Below, piece after piece: positions 36,766 through 45,088 of a DNA stretch of 64,000 nucleotides. How positions within the stretch are numbered: position 1 is the stretch's first letter; each line of letters begins with the position of its first letter. Source of the stretch: JAOZTV01 sp965371805 (GTDB lineage Bacteria; Acidobacteriota; Aminicenantia; UBA2199); the NCBI GenBank assembly GCA_965371805.1, contig CBDUZW010000003.1, forward strand, positions 115,719 to 179,718. Direction: 5' to 3'. The notes under the pieces were generated by a model that was given only the letters and a program-made list of their open reading frames with translations, was not told where the DNA came from and did no database searches. The translations under genes and the position numbers were made by a program.

Positions 36766-38676
36766 TTATTTATTCCCCTTTCTAAAATTTACATTTAATC
36801 CAAGTGAAATTTTTCTGGACTGAGATGGAAAGCCTGGTTCAGAAAAATAGTTTTCATCCAATAAATTTGTAATCTTTAGATAAATTGAATGTTCACCAAT
36901 TTTTTTCCTTATTAAAGAGTTGATCAATACATATGAAGGTATAATCAAGGTATCAAATGGAGGTTCTTTACCCATTTTAGTTTGAGATTCACTAATAAGA
37001 TTACTCCATAAAGAAATCCCGAAGCTTTTATTATTAAAGCCAATAAAAATATTTGTCTGGTGCTTTGGTGTATAATCAAGAGGGATATCAAGCTCCTTTT
37101 CTGAAGTATCCAAATATGTATAATTAATACCAGCTTCAAATGAACCAAAGCTTTTTCTTAACTCTACCTCCATTCCCTTAATTTCAGCTTCACCAATATT
37201 CTGATAATTTTTATATCCATCCAAGCCTCTGTATGACTGAACCATATTATCATATACAGAATAAAAAACGGATAATCCAAAATAGATATTCTTATTATAA
37301 TGAAGTCCCAATTCTATATTTTGAGCGATTTCATCAGTTAAATCAGGATTGCCGGACCTTGAACTATAAAGAGACTTCATTGAAGGAAATCTTGATTTTT
37401 TTGAAATTGAAAAATCCACATCAATTGAATCTGAGAAATTATATTTAATTCCAATAATAGGATTAAATGTGGTTTTTTCTGTCCCATTATCCTTTTTTAA
37501 ATAATCTACACTAAAGCCACCAATAATTTTCATTTTATCTGAAATTGCAAAGTGATCTTCAATACCGACAGAGTAAATATCTCTTTCATATTTTTTCCAT
37601 GATTCACCTATATTTCCCTGCATATTAACTTTATTTCTGCTTCCAGTAATAGCAATTCTCAAAGTATTTCCTTCAAATACCGGAAAATCACCCAGTACAG
37701 ACATTCCCATTGAATAGTTCTCATAGGTCGATTCCCATCTCAATGTTTCCTGATCAACATTATTATAATCATCAAGTACATTATAATGATTGATATAATA
37801 GATTTTAGTTTTTAGTGATCCTTTGTCAAAAAGAGGAAAAAGCCCTCCAAGGTTTACCTGTAACCTGTTCCAATCTTTAAAATACCAGAATCTTTTTTTA
37901 GAATAATCCATTGCAGGTGGAAGACCATATTCAGAATTTGTATAGATCGTCTCAAACACAAGCTCACTTTTTCCTGTTGGGTAATAATACAATTTCAAAT
38001 TAAAATTTTTTCGGTTATGACCGGACAATTCCCTCAGTTTATTTTCTGATCCGTCATCATATGAGAAACCGTCAGTCTTATCCAGGGAGAAACTCGAAAA
38101 AACAGCAAATTTATTAAAACTATACCCCAGTTTTCCTGACACATAAGAAGTCGCATTATTAGAAAGATCAGTTCTTAATGAGAAGAATGGTTCATCAGGC
38201 CTTTTGGTAATAATATTTATAACCCCACCCATTGCATTTGGACCATATAGCACAGAACTTGCACCTTTAATAACTTTAATTTCCTTGACGCCACTGCTCC
38301 CGAAAGACTTCAGATCAAATGAACCAAAATAGGGTTCATAAACTGGAATCCCATCATACATCAATGTCACCTTATCACTGCCCAAGCCCCTGATATTGAT
38401 CTGGGATTCACCCTTCCCGCCTTCTGAAACATAAACCCCGGGTAATTGATCAATTACCTCTCCAATATTCTTTGGATTAATTTTCCCAATTTTTTTAGAG
38501 TCTACAACCGATACTTTTGAAATAGTATGAATGTCAGGGAATTTTCCTGTAACTGTAACTTCTTCAATAATTTTTTTTAATTTTATTTCTTCTTTTTTTT
38601 CTTCAGCTGAAGTTGTTAAACTTAAAATATTAAAAAAAAAGAACACAAGTAAAATAGTATTAATATATATTTTCAT
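36766..38676 (-). CDS. TonB-dependent outer-membrane receptor
   Basis: A 636-aa receptor. It has a signal peptide (1-24), a TonB-box-like Ile-Glu-Glu-Val-Thr-Val-Thr-Gly near residue 37, and a plug domain with Asn-Ile-Arg-Gly-Leu-Gly. Gly-Pro-Asn-Ala-Met-Gly-Gly-Val-Ile-Asn-Ile also matches. A 22-strand barrel follows, ending in a Ser-Leu-Gly-Leu-Asn-Val-Asn-Phe strand before a short basic tail. The size suits cobalamin- or metal-chelate receptors (BtuB-like). Being the first gene of a cluster with a tungsten/molybdenum enzyme and a structured leader, it may import tungsten, molybdenum or a related compound. It has a strong AAGGAG start. Confidence 0.88.
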   Translation of the reverse strand: MKIYINTILLVFFFFNILSLTTSAEEKKEEIKLKKIIEEVTVTGKFPDIHTISKVSVVDSKKIGKINPKNIGEVIDQLPGVYVSEGGKGESQINIRGLGSDKVTLMYDGIPVYEPYFGSFDLKSFGSSGVKEIKVIKGASSVLYGPNAMGGVINIITKRPDEPFFSLRTDLSNNATSYVSGKLGYSFNKFAVFSSFSLDKTDGFSYDDGSENKLRELSGHNRKNFNLKLYYYPTGKSELVFETIYTNSEYGLPPAMDYSKKRFWYFKDWNRLQVNLGGLFPLFDKGSLKTKIYYINHYNVLDDYNNVDQETLRWESTYENYSMGMSVLGDFPVFEGNTLRIAITGSRNKVNMQGNIGESWKKYERDIYSVGIEDHFAISDKMKIIGGFSVDYLKKDNGTEKTTFNPIIGIKYNFSDSIDVDFSISKKSRFPSMKSLYSSRSGNPDLTDEIAQNIELGLHYNKNIYFGLSVFYSVYDNMVQSYRGLDGYKNYQNIGEAEIKGMEVELRKSFGSFEAGINYTYLDTSEKELDIPLDYTPKHQTNIFIGFNNKSFGISLWSNLISESQTKMGKEPPFDTLIIPSYVLINSLIRKKIGEHSIYLKITNLLDENYFSEPGFPSQSRKISLGLNVNFRKGNK

Positions 38677-38689
38677 TTTATCTCCTTAG

Positions 38690-38785
38690 CAAACACGGCA
38701 GGCAATAAGATTTCTCCTATTACCCTATCGGTCAGGCAACATAGTATTTAAACCGTAGTTGGTCTGACTCGGAGCAAGCGTATAT
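38690..38785 (-). ncRNA. Structured leader RNA, possible Moco/Tuco-type riboswitch
   Basis: On the minus strand, the 5' leader of the TonB receptor gene folds into a compact element. A weak closing helix pairs ACGC with GTGT. An arm pairs TCAG with CTGA and, after an internal loop, CAAC with GTTG. A 7-bp hairpin, GGTAATA/TATTGCC, precedes a final TGCCTGCCG segment. The RBS follows directly, suggesting translational control. The pieces CTCCGAG and GCCTGCCG remind me of the molybdenum-cofactor motif, which suits the downstream pterin enzymes. That identity is from memory only, and another riboswitch class is possible. Confidence 0.4.
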
Positions 38786-38890
38786 ATATCATAACTTCTG
38801 AGATAAATCAAGATATTGTTATAGATTAAAACTATTTAATCAAAATAATTTTACTATTCTATTTTTTAAAATTCGAGGAGAATTTTCTGT

Positions 38891-40492
38891 CTATAATATC
38901 CGTTTATACTTTGGTGGTTTCCGGTGCTTACTTGCCTGTTCATATGCATAAGCGATTGAAATCAGTGCCGGTTCTGAAAATGCTTTTCCAAAAAAAGAGA
39001 CACCAACCGGTAATTCATGAATAAACCCCATGGGAACTGTGATACTGGGATATCCGGCTACAGCAGCCATTGATGAACTATCTCCACCAAAATGATCTCC
39101 ATTTATTAGATCAATTTTCCAGGCCGGACCACCTGTTGGGGCTATAATTGCATCAAGTTTATGTTTTTTCATTAATGCATCTATACCTTTTTCACCGGAA
39201 AGTTTTTTGCATTTTCCCAATGCTTTCAAATATTTTTTATCAGTAAGAGGCCCTTTTTTGTTTGCCATCAGCAAAATTTCCTGCCCAAAATATGGCATCA
39301 TTTTTTCTTTATGCTTTTCATTATAAGCTATCAGATCAGAGAGACTCTTAACACCTGTTTTTGAAGAGGAGTTCTTGAGATATTTATTGATATCAGCTTT
39401 GAATTCATATAGAAGCACCTCATACTCTTCATCTCCGAATTTTCCTTTAGTTTCAATATTAGCCGGATCAACCATATGTGCACCACTCTTTTTTAATGTG
39501 GATATGACCTTCACCATCAGCTCATCAACTCTTTCATGAAATCCAAAATAGTCCCTTGCCACACCAATACGCTTTCCATCTAATCCATTTATATTCAAAA
39601 ACTTCGTATAATCAACAAAGTTTTTATTCTTTAGTATCTTTGTAACAGGATCAGATAAATCGAACCCTGTCATGAAGGATAATAGTATAGCTGCATCAGA
39701 AACTATTCTAGCCATTGCACCTGCTGTATCCTGAGAGTGAGAGATCGGAATAATACCACTCCTGCTTACGAGTCCAATTGTTGGTTTTATTCCAACGATC
39801 CCATTTGCATTTGAAGGACATACGACAGACCCATCTGTTTCGGTGCCAATTGCGACAGCACATAAATTTGCAGCTACTGCAACACCAGAACCTGAACTGG
39901 ATCCACAAGGAGATCTGTCAAGAATATACGGATTTCTGGTTTGTCCACCCTGGCTGCTCCAACCACTTGATGAGCGGGTTGACCTGAAATTAGCCCATTC
40001 ACTCAAATTGGTTTTTCCAAGAATGACAGCACCGGCTTTTCGGAGCTGACTAACGATAAAGGCATCCTCTGTTGCAATTGATCCTTCCAGGGCAAGCGAA
40101 CCCGCAGTAGTTGTCATTTTATCTTTTGTATCAATATTTCCTTTAATTAGTATTGGAATACCATGTAGTGGACCAACAGATCCTGATTTGGCATAAATAC
40201 GATCCAAATTCTCTGCAATTTTCATTGCATCCGGATTTAGTTCAAGAATGGCATTCAATTTGGGCCCAGCCTTGTCAATTTCTTTTATCCGGTTTAAATA
40301 ATATCTAGTTATATCTTTAGCATTGATCTGATTATTTTTGATTTTTTTCTGGAGATCACTGATTGTAATTTCCAGCATAGACTCATCTAAATTAAGACCT
40401 TTTTTACTTTCTGTAATCGAACTCCCAAATATATTTGTTACAGGAAGAGTTAAACCTATTGAACTAATTTTAAAAAATTCTCGCCTTTTCAT
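38891..40492 (-). CDS. Amidase-signature hydrolase
   Basis: A 533-aa amidase. The Ser-cisSer-Lys triad is present: Lys117 in Gly-Ile-Pro-Ile-Leu-Ile-Lys-Gly, the Cys-Gly-Ser-Ser-Ser-Gly-Ser block, and nucleophile Ser222 in Thr-Asp-Gly-Ser-Val-Val-Cys-Pro-Ser. The N-terminus, Met-Lys-Arg-Arg-Glu-Phe-Phe-Lys-Ile, looks like a Tat signal, so it is probably exported. I chose the ATG at 40492 because GAGGAG precedes it; a frame from 40522 has no RBS. It is about 30 residues longer than GatA and has no GatB/C neighbours, so it is a catabolic or peptide amidase, not the tRNA amidotransferase. Confidence 0.88.
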   Translation of the reverse strand: MKRREFFKISSIGLTLPVTNIFGSSITESKKGLNLDESMLEITISDLQKKIKNNQINAKDITRYYLNRIKEIDKAGPKLNAILELNPDAMKIAENLDRIYAKSGSVGPLHGIPILIKGNIDTKDKMTTTAGSLALEGSIATEDAFIVSQLRKAGAVILGKTNLSEWANFRSTRSSSGWSSQGGQTRNPYILDRSPCGSSSGSGVAVAANLCAVAIGTETDGSVVCPSNANGIVGIKPTIGLVSRSGIIPISHSQDTAGAMARIVSDAAILLSFMTGFDLSDPVTKILKNKNFVDYTKFLNINGLDGKRIGVARDYFGFHERVDELMVKVISTLKKSGAHMVDPANIETKGKFGDEEYEVLLYEFKADINKYLKNSSSKTGVKSLSDLIAYNEKHKEKMMPYFGQEILLMANKKGPLTDKKYLKALGKCKKLSGEKGIDALMKKHKLDAIIAPTGGPAWKIDLINGDHFGGDSSSMAAVAGYPSITVPMGFIHELPVGVSFFGKAFSEPALISIAYAYEQASKHRKPPKYKRIL

Positions 40493-40611
40493 TATTTTCT
40501 CCTCATATTGTTTATTTATCATATGGAAAAAATAAAGTCAAATTACAATTTAATACTCATCCCAGCTTTTAATTGCAATATCTTTAATATTTATTTTACA
40601 AAAGGGAAATT

Positions 40612-40630
40612 CTTGACTGGCACCAAAAAA
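40612..40630 (-). repeat. Second exact copy of the GTGCCAGTCAAGA motif
   Basis: Read on the minus strand this is TTTTTGGTGCCAGTCAAGA, identical to 12272-12290. It lies in the 367-nt gap (40493-40859) between the divergent amidase and LytTR units. The remainder of that gap is AT-rich and presumably holds their promoters; no clear consensus pair was found. Confidence 0.55.
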
Positions 40631-40859
40631 ATACTCTTTTTTTTAAAATAGATTTATAAATTAATCTTCTATTCAATAATTAACTGAATTTTTAATCAAG
40701 CTCTTTACAATGAATAAAAGAAATGAAATATTGGATTAAAGACAAAAAAATGGTTTATCTAAACTAAAGTCACAATGAAAACAATGTTACTTAAGTTTAT
40801 TGTATTCAATTATTAGAAGGTTAATAGTATATATGAAAAATATATTATTGGAGGTTTTT

Positions 40860-40940
40860 ATGGATAAGAAAAAAAAATTGTTTTTATTGGAGTTAGTGAA
40901 AATGTTTATTTTAAAAACCCAAAAAAAAGGATTTGAATAA
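40860..40940 (+). CDS. 26-codon ORF coupled to the LytTR gene
   Basis: An ATG preceded by TTGGAGG opens a 26-residue frame, Lys-rich at both ends with a hydrophobic middle. Its TAA overlaps the ATG of the LytTR gene (TAATG). The LytTR gene has no good RBS of its own, so its translation probably depends on re-initiation after this short frame. A leader or coupling function is more likely than a functional peptide. Confidence 0.5.
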   Translation: MDKKKKLFLLELVKMFILKTQKKGFE

Positions 40941-41272
40941 TGGAGACAATAATAGTTAAAGTAGGCAAAAAATATTCTTTTATAAAAATGGATGAAATTG
41001 TTTGGATTGAATCGGATAAAGGATATTTAAAAATTCATATAAATAACAATTATTTTACCTTAAAAATGACATTGCATGCAATTATGAAAAAATTAAATTC
41101 TAAAAAGTTTATCCGTGTTAATAGGTCAAATATAATTAATGTTTTTAAAATAAAAGAGATGATAGATTCTCAGAAATCAAATGATTATACGGTGATTTTA
41201 AATGATAATACAAAATTAAAATGGGCACGGTTTTACAGAAAAAATTTCCCTTCCCTGCTTTTACTAAAATAA
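40940..41272 (+). CDS. Stand-alone LytTR DNA-binding protein
   Basis: A 110-aa protein that is almost entirely a LytTR domain: Ile-Val-Trp-Ile-Glu-Ser-Asp-Lys-Gly-Tyr near residue 20, Phe-Ile-Arg-Val-Asn-Arg-Ser near 54, and a basic C-terminal strand. LytTR domains usually follow a receiver domain; this one has none, like small LytTR regulators that work with membrane partners. The Fis-type gene next door starts 17 nt after its stop. Both precede the large receptor gene and may regulate it. Confidence 0.8.
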   Translation: METIIVKVGKKYSFIKMDEIVWIESDKGYLKIHINNNYFTLKMTLHAIMKKLNSKKFIRVNRSNIINVFKIKEMIDSQKSNDYTVILNDNTKLKWARFYRKNFPSLLLLK

Positions 41273-41289
41273 AAAATGGAGATGACATA

Positions 41290-41610
41290 ATGATTAATGA
41301 AGAAATGTTAAAAAAAGAATTTGACACGATTGTATATTCAATTATTTCATATTATTTAAAGCAAAGTAAAAATAATAAAGAAAACAACTTAAAAAGATTC
41401 ATAAATAATATTGAAAAGGAGATGATTTATACCATTTTAGAGAATACTAATGGCAGTCAAAAAATGACAGCAGAGTTCTTAGGAATTAGAAATACGACTC
41501 TAAATGAAAAATTAAAGAAATATGGTTTCAATAAAAGCAATAAGAGTTTGAGTATGATAAATTTATTTAAATATAGACTAGAGACAAAACATAAAATTAG
41601 AAATTCATAA
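41290..41610 (+). CDS. Fis-type helix-turn-helix protein
   Basis: A 106-aa protein. The C-terminal half carries a Fis-family HTH: Glu-Asn-Thr-Asn-Gly-Ser-Gln-Lys-Met-Thr-Ala-Glu-Phe-Leu-Gly-Ile, then Thr-Leu-Asn-Glu-Lys-Leu-Lys-Lys-Tyr-Gly. That is the DNA-binding tail seen in Fis and NtrC-type activators, here without an AAA+ domain. I chose the ATG at 41290 because GGAG is 8 nt upstream; the frame is open back to 41221 but would overlap the LytTR gene. Confidence 0.75.
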   Translation: MINEEMLKKEFDTIVYSIISYYLKQSKNNKENNLKRFINNIEKEMIYTILENTNGSQKMTAEFLGIRNTTLNEKLKKYGFNKSNKSLSMINLFKYRLETKHKIRNS

Positions 41611-41776
41611 ATTTGGAATAGATACAAAAATATGAATGTTTTTATAATTTCAATTGAATTTAGAGAAAAAACACATAACTTCCTTCATATACTTTTAATT
41701 AAATTTTACTCATCTCAGCATCTAAATTCAGTAACTAAAATATATATAAGAGATTTTAACGAGAAGGGAATAAAAA

Positions 41777-41829
41777 ATGCATTATAAAGTTATTATCATA
41801 CTTTTGTGAATTAGTAAGTTTGATAATAA
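41777..41829 (+). promoter_or_regulatory. Leader peptide and inverted repeat before the Oar-like receptor
   Basis: A 10-codon frame (41777-41809, Met-His-Tyr-Lys then Val, Ile and Leu residues) follows AGAAGGGA. Inside it TTATTATCA (41790-41798) pairs perfectly with TGATAATAA (41821-41829), just ahead of the receptor's AAGGAG. Translation of the short frame would break this 9-bp stem. An attenuation-like switch is possible, though the stem is all A/T except one pair. Confidence 0.35.
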
Positions 41830-41848
41830 ATAAAACAAGGAGAAATAA

Positions 41849-44689
41849 ATGAAAAGAACATTTTTTTTAATTTTAACGATGCTGATGTTTATCAGCATGA
41901 TTGGCTTCGGGCAGTCTGGTACTTCCGGAACAATCAGAGGGACTGTAAAAAGTGCCGATGGCGAAGTTTTACCAGGGATCCTTGTTACCTTAACAAGTCC
42001 TGCGATTGTTGTTAAACAATTAACAACAGTAACTAATGAAAATGGCGTATACCGTTTCATGGGTTTAATACCTGGAACATATACTGCAAAATTTGAATTA
42101 GAAGGAATGGGAACATCCATTCGAAAGGGAATCAAAGTTAGTATTGGTATGACCTCTACTGTAAATTCAGCAATGAGTTTAAAAAAGATTCTTGAAGAAA
42201 TAGTGGTAATTGGAAAATCACCAACTATTGACAGACAGAATCCTACAAGAACTGCAACTCTGGATATCGAGTTCTTAAAAATGATTCCTTCACAAAGAAC
42301 TATGGGAAATTATCTCAACATGGCTCCTGGTATCACAGGTGATACTGCTTCCGGTGGATCAGTTAGAGATAACTCTTATAATCTTGATGGTGTAAACCTT
42401 AATGATCCATCAGTTGGAACAGATTATGTTTCATTTGGTGCAGATATCATGGAAGAAATTTCTATTACACAGGGTGCAGTTACTGCAGAATACGGCGCTG
42501 TAAGAGGTGCTGTTGTTAACGTAGTTTCAAAATCAGGTGGTAATAAATTCCACGGTCAGGCTATCATGTTTTATAGAGGCAATTCTATGCAGTCTACTAA
42601 TACAACAGGAACACCTCTTGAAGGCAGAGAAAGTGGATTTGATTATGAAATGGAACCTGGATTTTCTTTAGGTGGTCCAATTATAAAAGACAAATTATGG
42701 TTTTTTGCAAATATGAACTATAATAAATCTTCAGTATTTTTTGCTGGTTTTCCTTGGGACAGCGACACAGATACTCCTAGATTGGAAACAAATCCATATC
42801 CATTTGTTAAATTAACTTTTCAGCCAAAACAGTCTGATAAATTTGTTGTATCTTATAATTATTCAGGACGTTCATATGATTATAGAGCAAATGGTGGAAC
42901 AATGGCTCATAATAATCTAGATTCAACCTGGCATCAGGAAACAAAAACAAATACCGTTAGTGCACATTGGTCACATAACTGGAGTGATAATTTTGTAACC
43001 AATGTAAAATTTGGAATGTTCAAAAGTGATTTTAACTTATTAGTAAATGTTGAAGGACCTCTTTATTTAAATCTTTGGTCAGATCGAAACTACTATAATG
43101 GTGGTGGAAATGATGATTTTAATCAAAGAAACAGAATGCAGTTTAATATTGATGGCACAACATTTGTAGATAATTTCATGGGTTCACACGAACTGAAATT
43201 TGGAGTTGCACTTACCCTCGCAGATAGTGGACGTGGAAACCATAGTTATGGTGAAGCAACAAACATGTTTGGTGAAGCATGGCAGGATGGTTTTTTTGAT
43301 CTATACAGACAGCATCCAAGCCTTGGGACTGTTTACAGAGATTCACTGGGAGAGTATAGCAATACAAATGAACTTCAAAATCTATCTCTATTTATTCAGG
43401 ATACATGGCTTGTCACAAACCGCCTGACCTTAAATCTTGGTATTAGATTTGAAAGTCAGAAAGGTATTATTCCCGCTCAGAATCAGGACATGGTACCATA
43501 TACAGTTGTTGACAGTTATAATTATTTTGATGACATGTACGTTGACCAGAGAGTTTTAGAAGATCAAACTGTATTGGATTGGTCAACAATTTCTCCAAGA
43601 GTAAGTATGATTTATGACATATTTGGTGATGGTACAACCTTATTTAAAGCTTCATATGGAAGATACTATGCAGCAAATATGACACAATATTTTAGTCCTG
43701 CAAACCGTAACCAGGGTGTTTTTCTCCGTTACAAATATGATGAACTCTGGGCAGTTACAATCCCGGGTTCTTTTAAAATTGGATGGACAAATCCTGATAC
43801 AGGAAAAGAATATCCATTAAGAAACCCCTATCTTGATGAAGTTACAATAGGATTAGAAAGAGAGTTATGGGAAGATTGGTCAGTAGGTCTCCGTTATATC
43901 CAAAAATGGGATAGAGATCTGCCTGATGATGCTGATGCTAATGGTCTTGACATGGCAAAATTAATGGAAGACGGAGAACTTGACTGGTGGAACTATGATT
44001 CCGGACATTCAGTTACAGATCCATATGATGGAAGTACACAGACATGGTATGACACAATAACAAGATTACCTGGAGAATTTTACATGGTTAATGGTCCTGA
44101 TCTATTCAGAAACTTTACAGGATTTGAAGTTACATTAAATAAGAGATTTTCAAAAGGATGGTCAATTAATGCATCATATGTCTACCAGAAATCAACAGGT
44201 GTTGTAGGTACTGATTTTGCTGACAGTTATGGTTTTACATCATATTATGACTCACCTAACTTCCACACAAATAAAAATGGAAGAATGCCACTTGAAAGAA
44301 GACATCAGTTTAAATTACAGACTGTTATAAAAGGACCTTGGGGAATTAATTTTGGTAGTTATTTCAGATTCCTTTCAGGTAATAGATATACCAGAGTTGT
44401 TAATGCATTGGATCTTGGATTAGACTTAGCTGAAGGTGGAAATATTCTTGCTGAAACTAAAGGTTCAAGAGGATTATCTGATTTAGTTACTCTCGATGTT
44501 AAAGTGGAAAAAGGATTTAAATTCAGTAATATTACAGTTTCTGTTTTTGCTGATATCTTTAATGTATTTAACCAGGGTGTTGCAACCGCAGTTGAAACAA
44601 TGTCAAGTACTCCTGGAATCACATTTGAAGAAATGACATCAATTACTCAGCCAAGAATCATTAGAATTGGCGCAAAAATTGAGTTCTAG
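41849..44689 (+). CDS. Oar-like TonB-dependent receptor with carboxypeptidase-regulatory domain
   Basis: A 946-aa outer-membrane protein. After the signal peptide (1-21) comes a carboxypeptidase-regulatory-like beta-sandwich (about 28-110: Gly-Thr-Ile-Arg-Gly-Thr-Val, Gly-Val-Tyr-Arg-Phe-Met-Gly-Leu-Ile-Pro-Gly-Thr-Tyr). Next is a plug with Leu-Asp-Gly-Val-Asn-Leu-Asn-Asp-Pro and Glu-Tyr-Gly-Ala-Val-Arg-Gly-Ala-Val-Val-Asn-Val. The large barrel ends in Ile-Gly-Ala-Lys-Ile-Glu-Phe, with terminal Phe. The layout matches Oar/SusC-like receptors abundant in Acidobacteriota and Myxococcota. The ligand is unknown. It has a strong AAGGAG and its own terminator, so it is probably well expressed. Confidence 0.88.
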   Translation: MKRTFFLILTMLMFISMIGFGQSGTSGTIRGTVKSADGEVLPGILVTLTSPAIVVKQLTTVTNENGVYRFMGLIPGTYTAKFELEGMGTSIRKGIKVSIGMTSTVNSAMSLKKILEEIVVIGKSPTIDRQNPTRTATLDIEFLKMIPSQRTMGNYLNMAPGITGDTASGGSVRDNSYNLDGVNLNDPSVGTDYVSFGADIMEEISITQGAVTAEYGAVRGAVVNVVSKSGGNKFHGQAIMFYRGNSMQSTNTTGTPLEGRESGFDYEMEPGFSLGGPIIKDKLWFFANMNYNKSSVFFAGFPWDSDTDTPRLETNPYPFVKLTFQPKQSDKFVVSYNYSGRSYDYRANGGTMAHNNLDSTWHQETKTNTVSAHWSHNWSDNFVTNVKFGMFKSDFNLLVNVEGPLYLNLWSDRNYYNGGGNDDFNQRNRMQFNIDGTTFVDNFMGSHELKFGVALTLADSGRGNHSYGEATNMFGEAWQDGFFDLYRQHPSLGTVYRDSLGEYSNTNELQNLSLFIQDTWLVTNRLTLNLGIRFESQKGIIPAQNQDMVPYTVVDSYNYFDDMYVDQRVLEDQTVLDWSTISPRVSMIYDIFGDGTTLFKASYGRYYAANMTQYFSPANRNQGVFLRYKYDELWAVTIPGSFKIGWTNPDTGKEYPLRNPYLDEVTIGLERELWEDWSVGLRYIQKWDRDLPDDADANGLDMAKLMEDGELDWWNYDSGHSVTDPYDGSTQTWYDTITRLPGEFYMVNGPDLFRNFTGFEVTLNKRFSKGWSINASYVYQKSTGVVGTDFADSYGFTSYYDSPNFHTNKNGRMPLERRHQFKLQTVIKGPWGINFGSYFRFLSGNRYTRVVNALDLGLDLAEGGNILAETKGSRGLSDLVTLDVKVEKGFKFSNITVSVFADIFNVFNQGVATAVETMSSTPGITFEEMTSITQPRIIRIGAKIEF

Positions 44690-44727
44690 AATTTAAAGAA
44701 ATTAATTTTTAAAATATTTATAAAATG

Positions 44728-44755
44728 GGCGAGGTATTTATACCTCGCCTTTTTT
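44728..44755 (+). terminator. Rho-independent terminator of the Oar-like receptor
   Basis: A perfect 10-bp stem GGCGAGGTAT / ATACCTCGCC with a 2-nt loop is followed immediately by six T. It lies 38 nt after the stop codon. Confidence 0.92.
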
Positions 44756-44780
44756 GCTTCAAGTTTTTGTCCATGGATTT

Positions 44781-44876
44781 TAAGCATATGTAGTAAGCAT
44801 ATGTAAGCATATGTGCCAGTCAAAAAACAGAAAAACATAAAAAAATTTAGCGAAAAACTGGCACGTTTTCCGCATT
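44781..44876 (+). repeat. AAGCATATG direct repeats and GTGCCAGT/ACTGGCAC inverted repeat
   Basis: Three direct copies of TAAGCATATG run from 44781 to 44812. GTGCCAGTCA at 44813 and ACTGGCAC ending near 44873 then form 8-bp inverted arms about 50 nt apart. The arm matches the intergenic motif at 12278 and 40612. The element fills part of the 366-nt gap 44690-45055 between terminators. The remainder has no supported gene. Confidence 0.5.
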
Positions 44877-45055
44877 GATCTTTTTCAATAGCTGCTTTCT
44901 TTCATTTTTTTTATACTCGTTTTTCATAATGCATGATCATACAAGATATGGTCGACTTGCCAAGCCTTTTGCGCATACTTATGCATTTTTTTGAATATTT
45001 CTGAATATTTATACACAAGCAACAGTTGTTTGCCTGTTAAAATACATTTATGAGA

Positions 45056-45079
45056 GGGCGGTCAAAAGACCGCCCTTTT
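45056..45079. terminator. Hairpin terminator after the Cys-repeat gene
   Basis: An 8-bp perfect stem GGGCGGTC / GACCGCCC around AAAA lies 10 nt beyond the stop at 45089. Four T follow on the plus strand, and on the minus strand the downstream tract is only weakly T-rich. It may mainly protect transcript ends or stop readthrough from the left. Confidence 0.6.
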
Positions 45080-45088
45080 AAATATGTT

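Noticed and set aside
36766..38676. Assignment of the TonB receptor as BtuB (cobalamin).
   Set aside because: Size fits, but the leader lacks the B12-box of cobalamin riboswitches and no cobalamin genes are nearby, so the ligand was left open.
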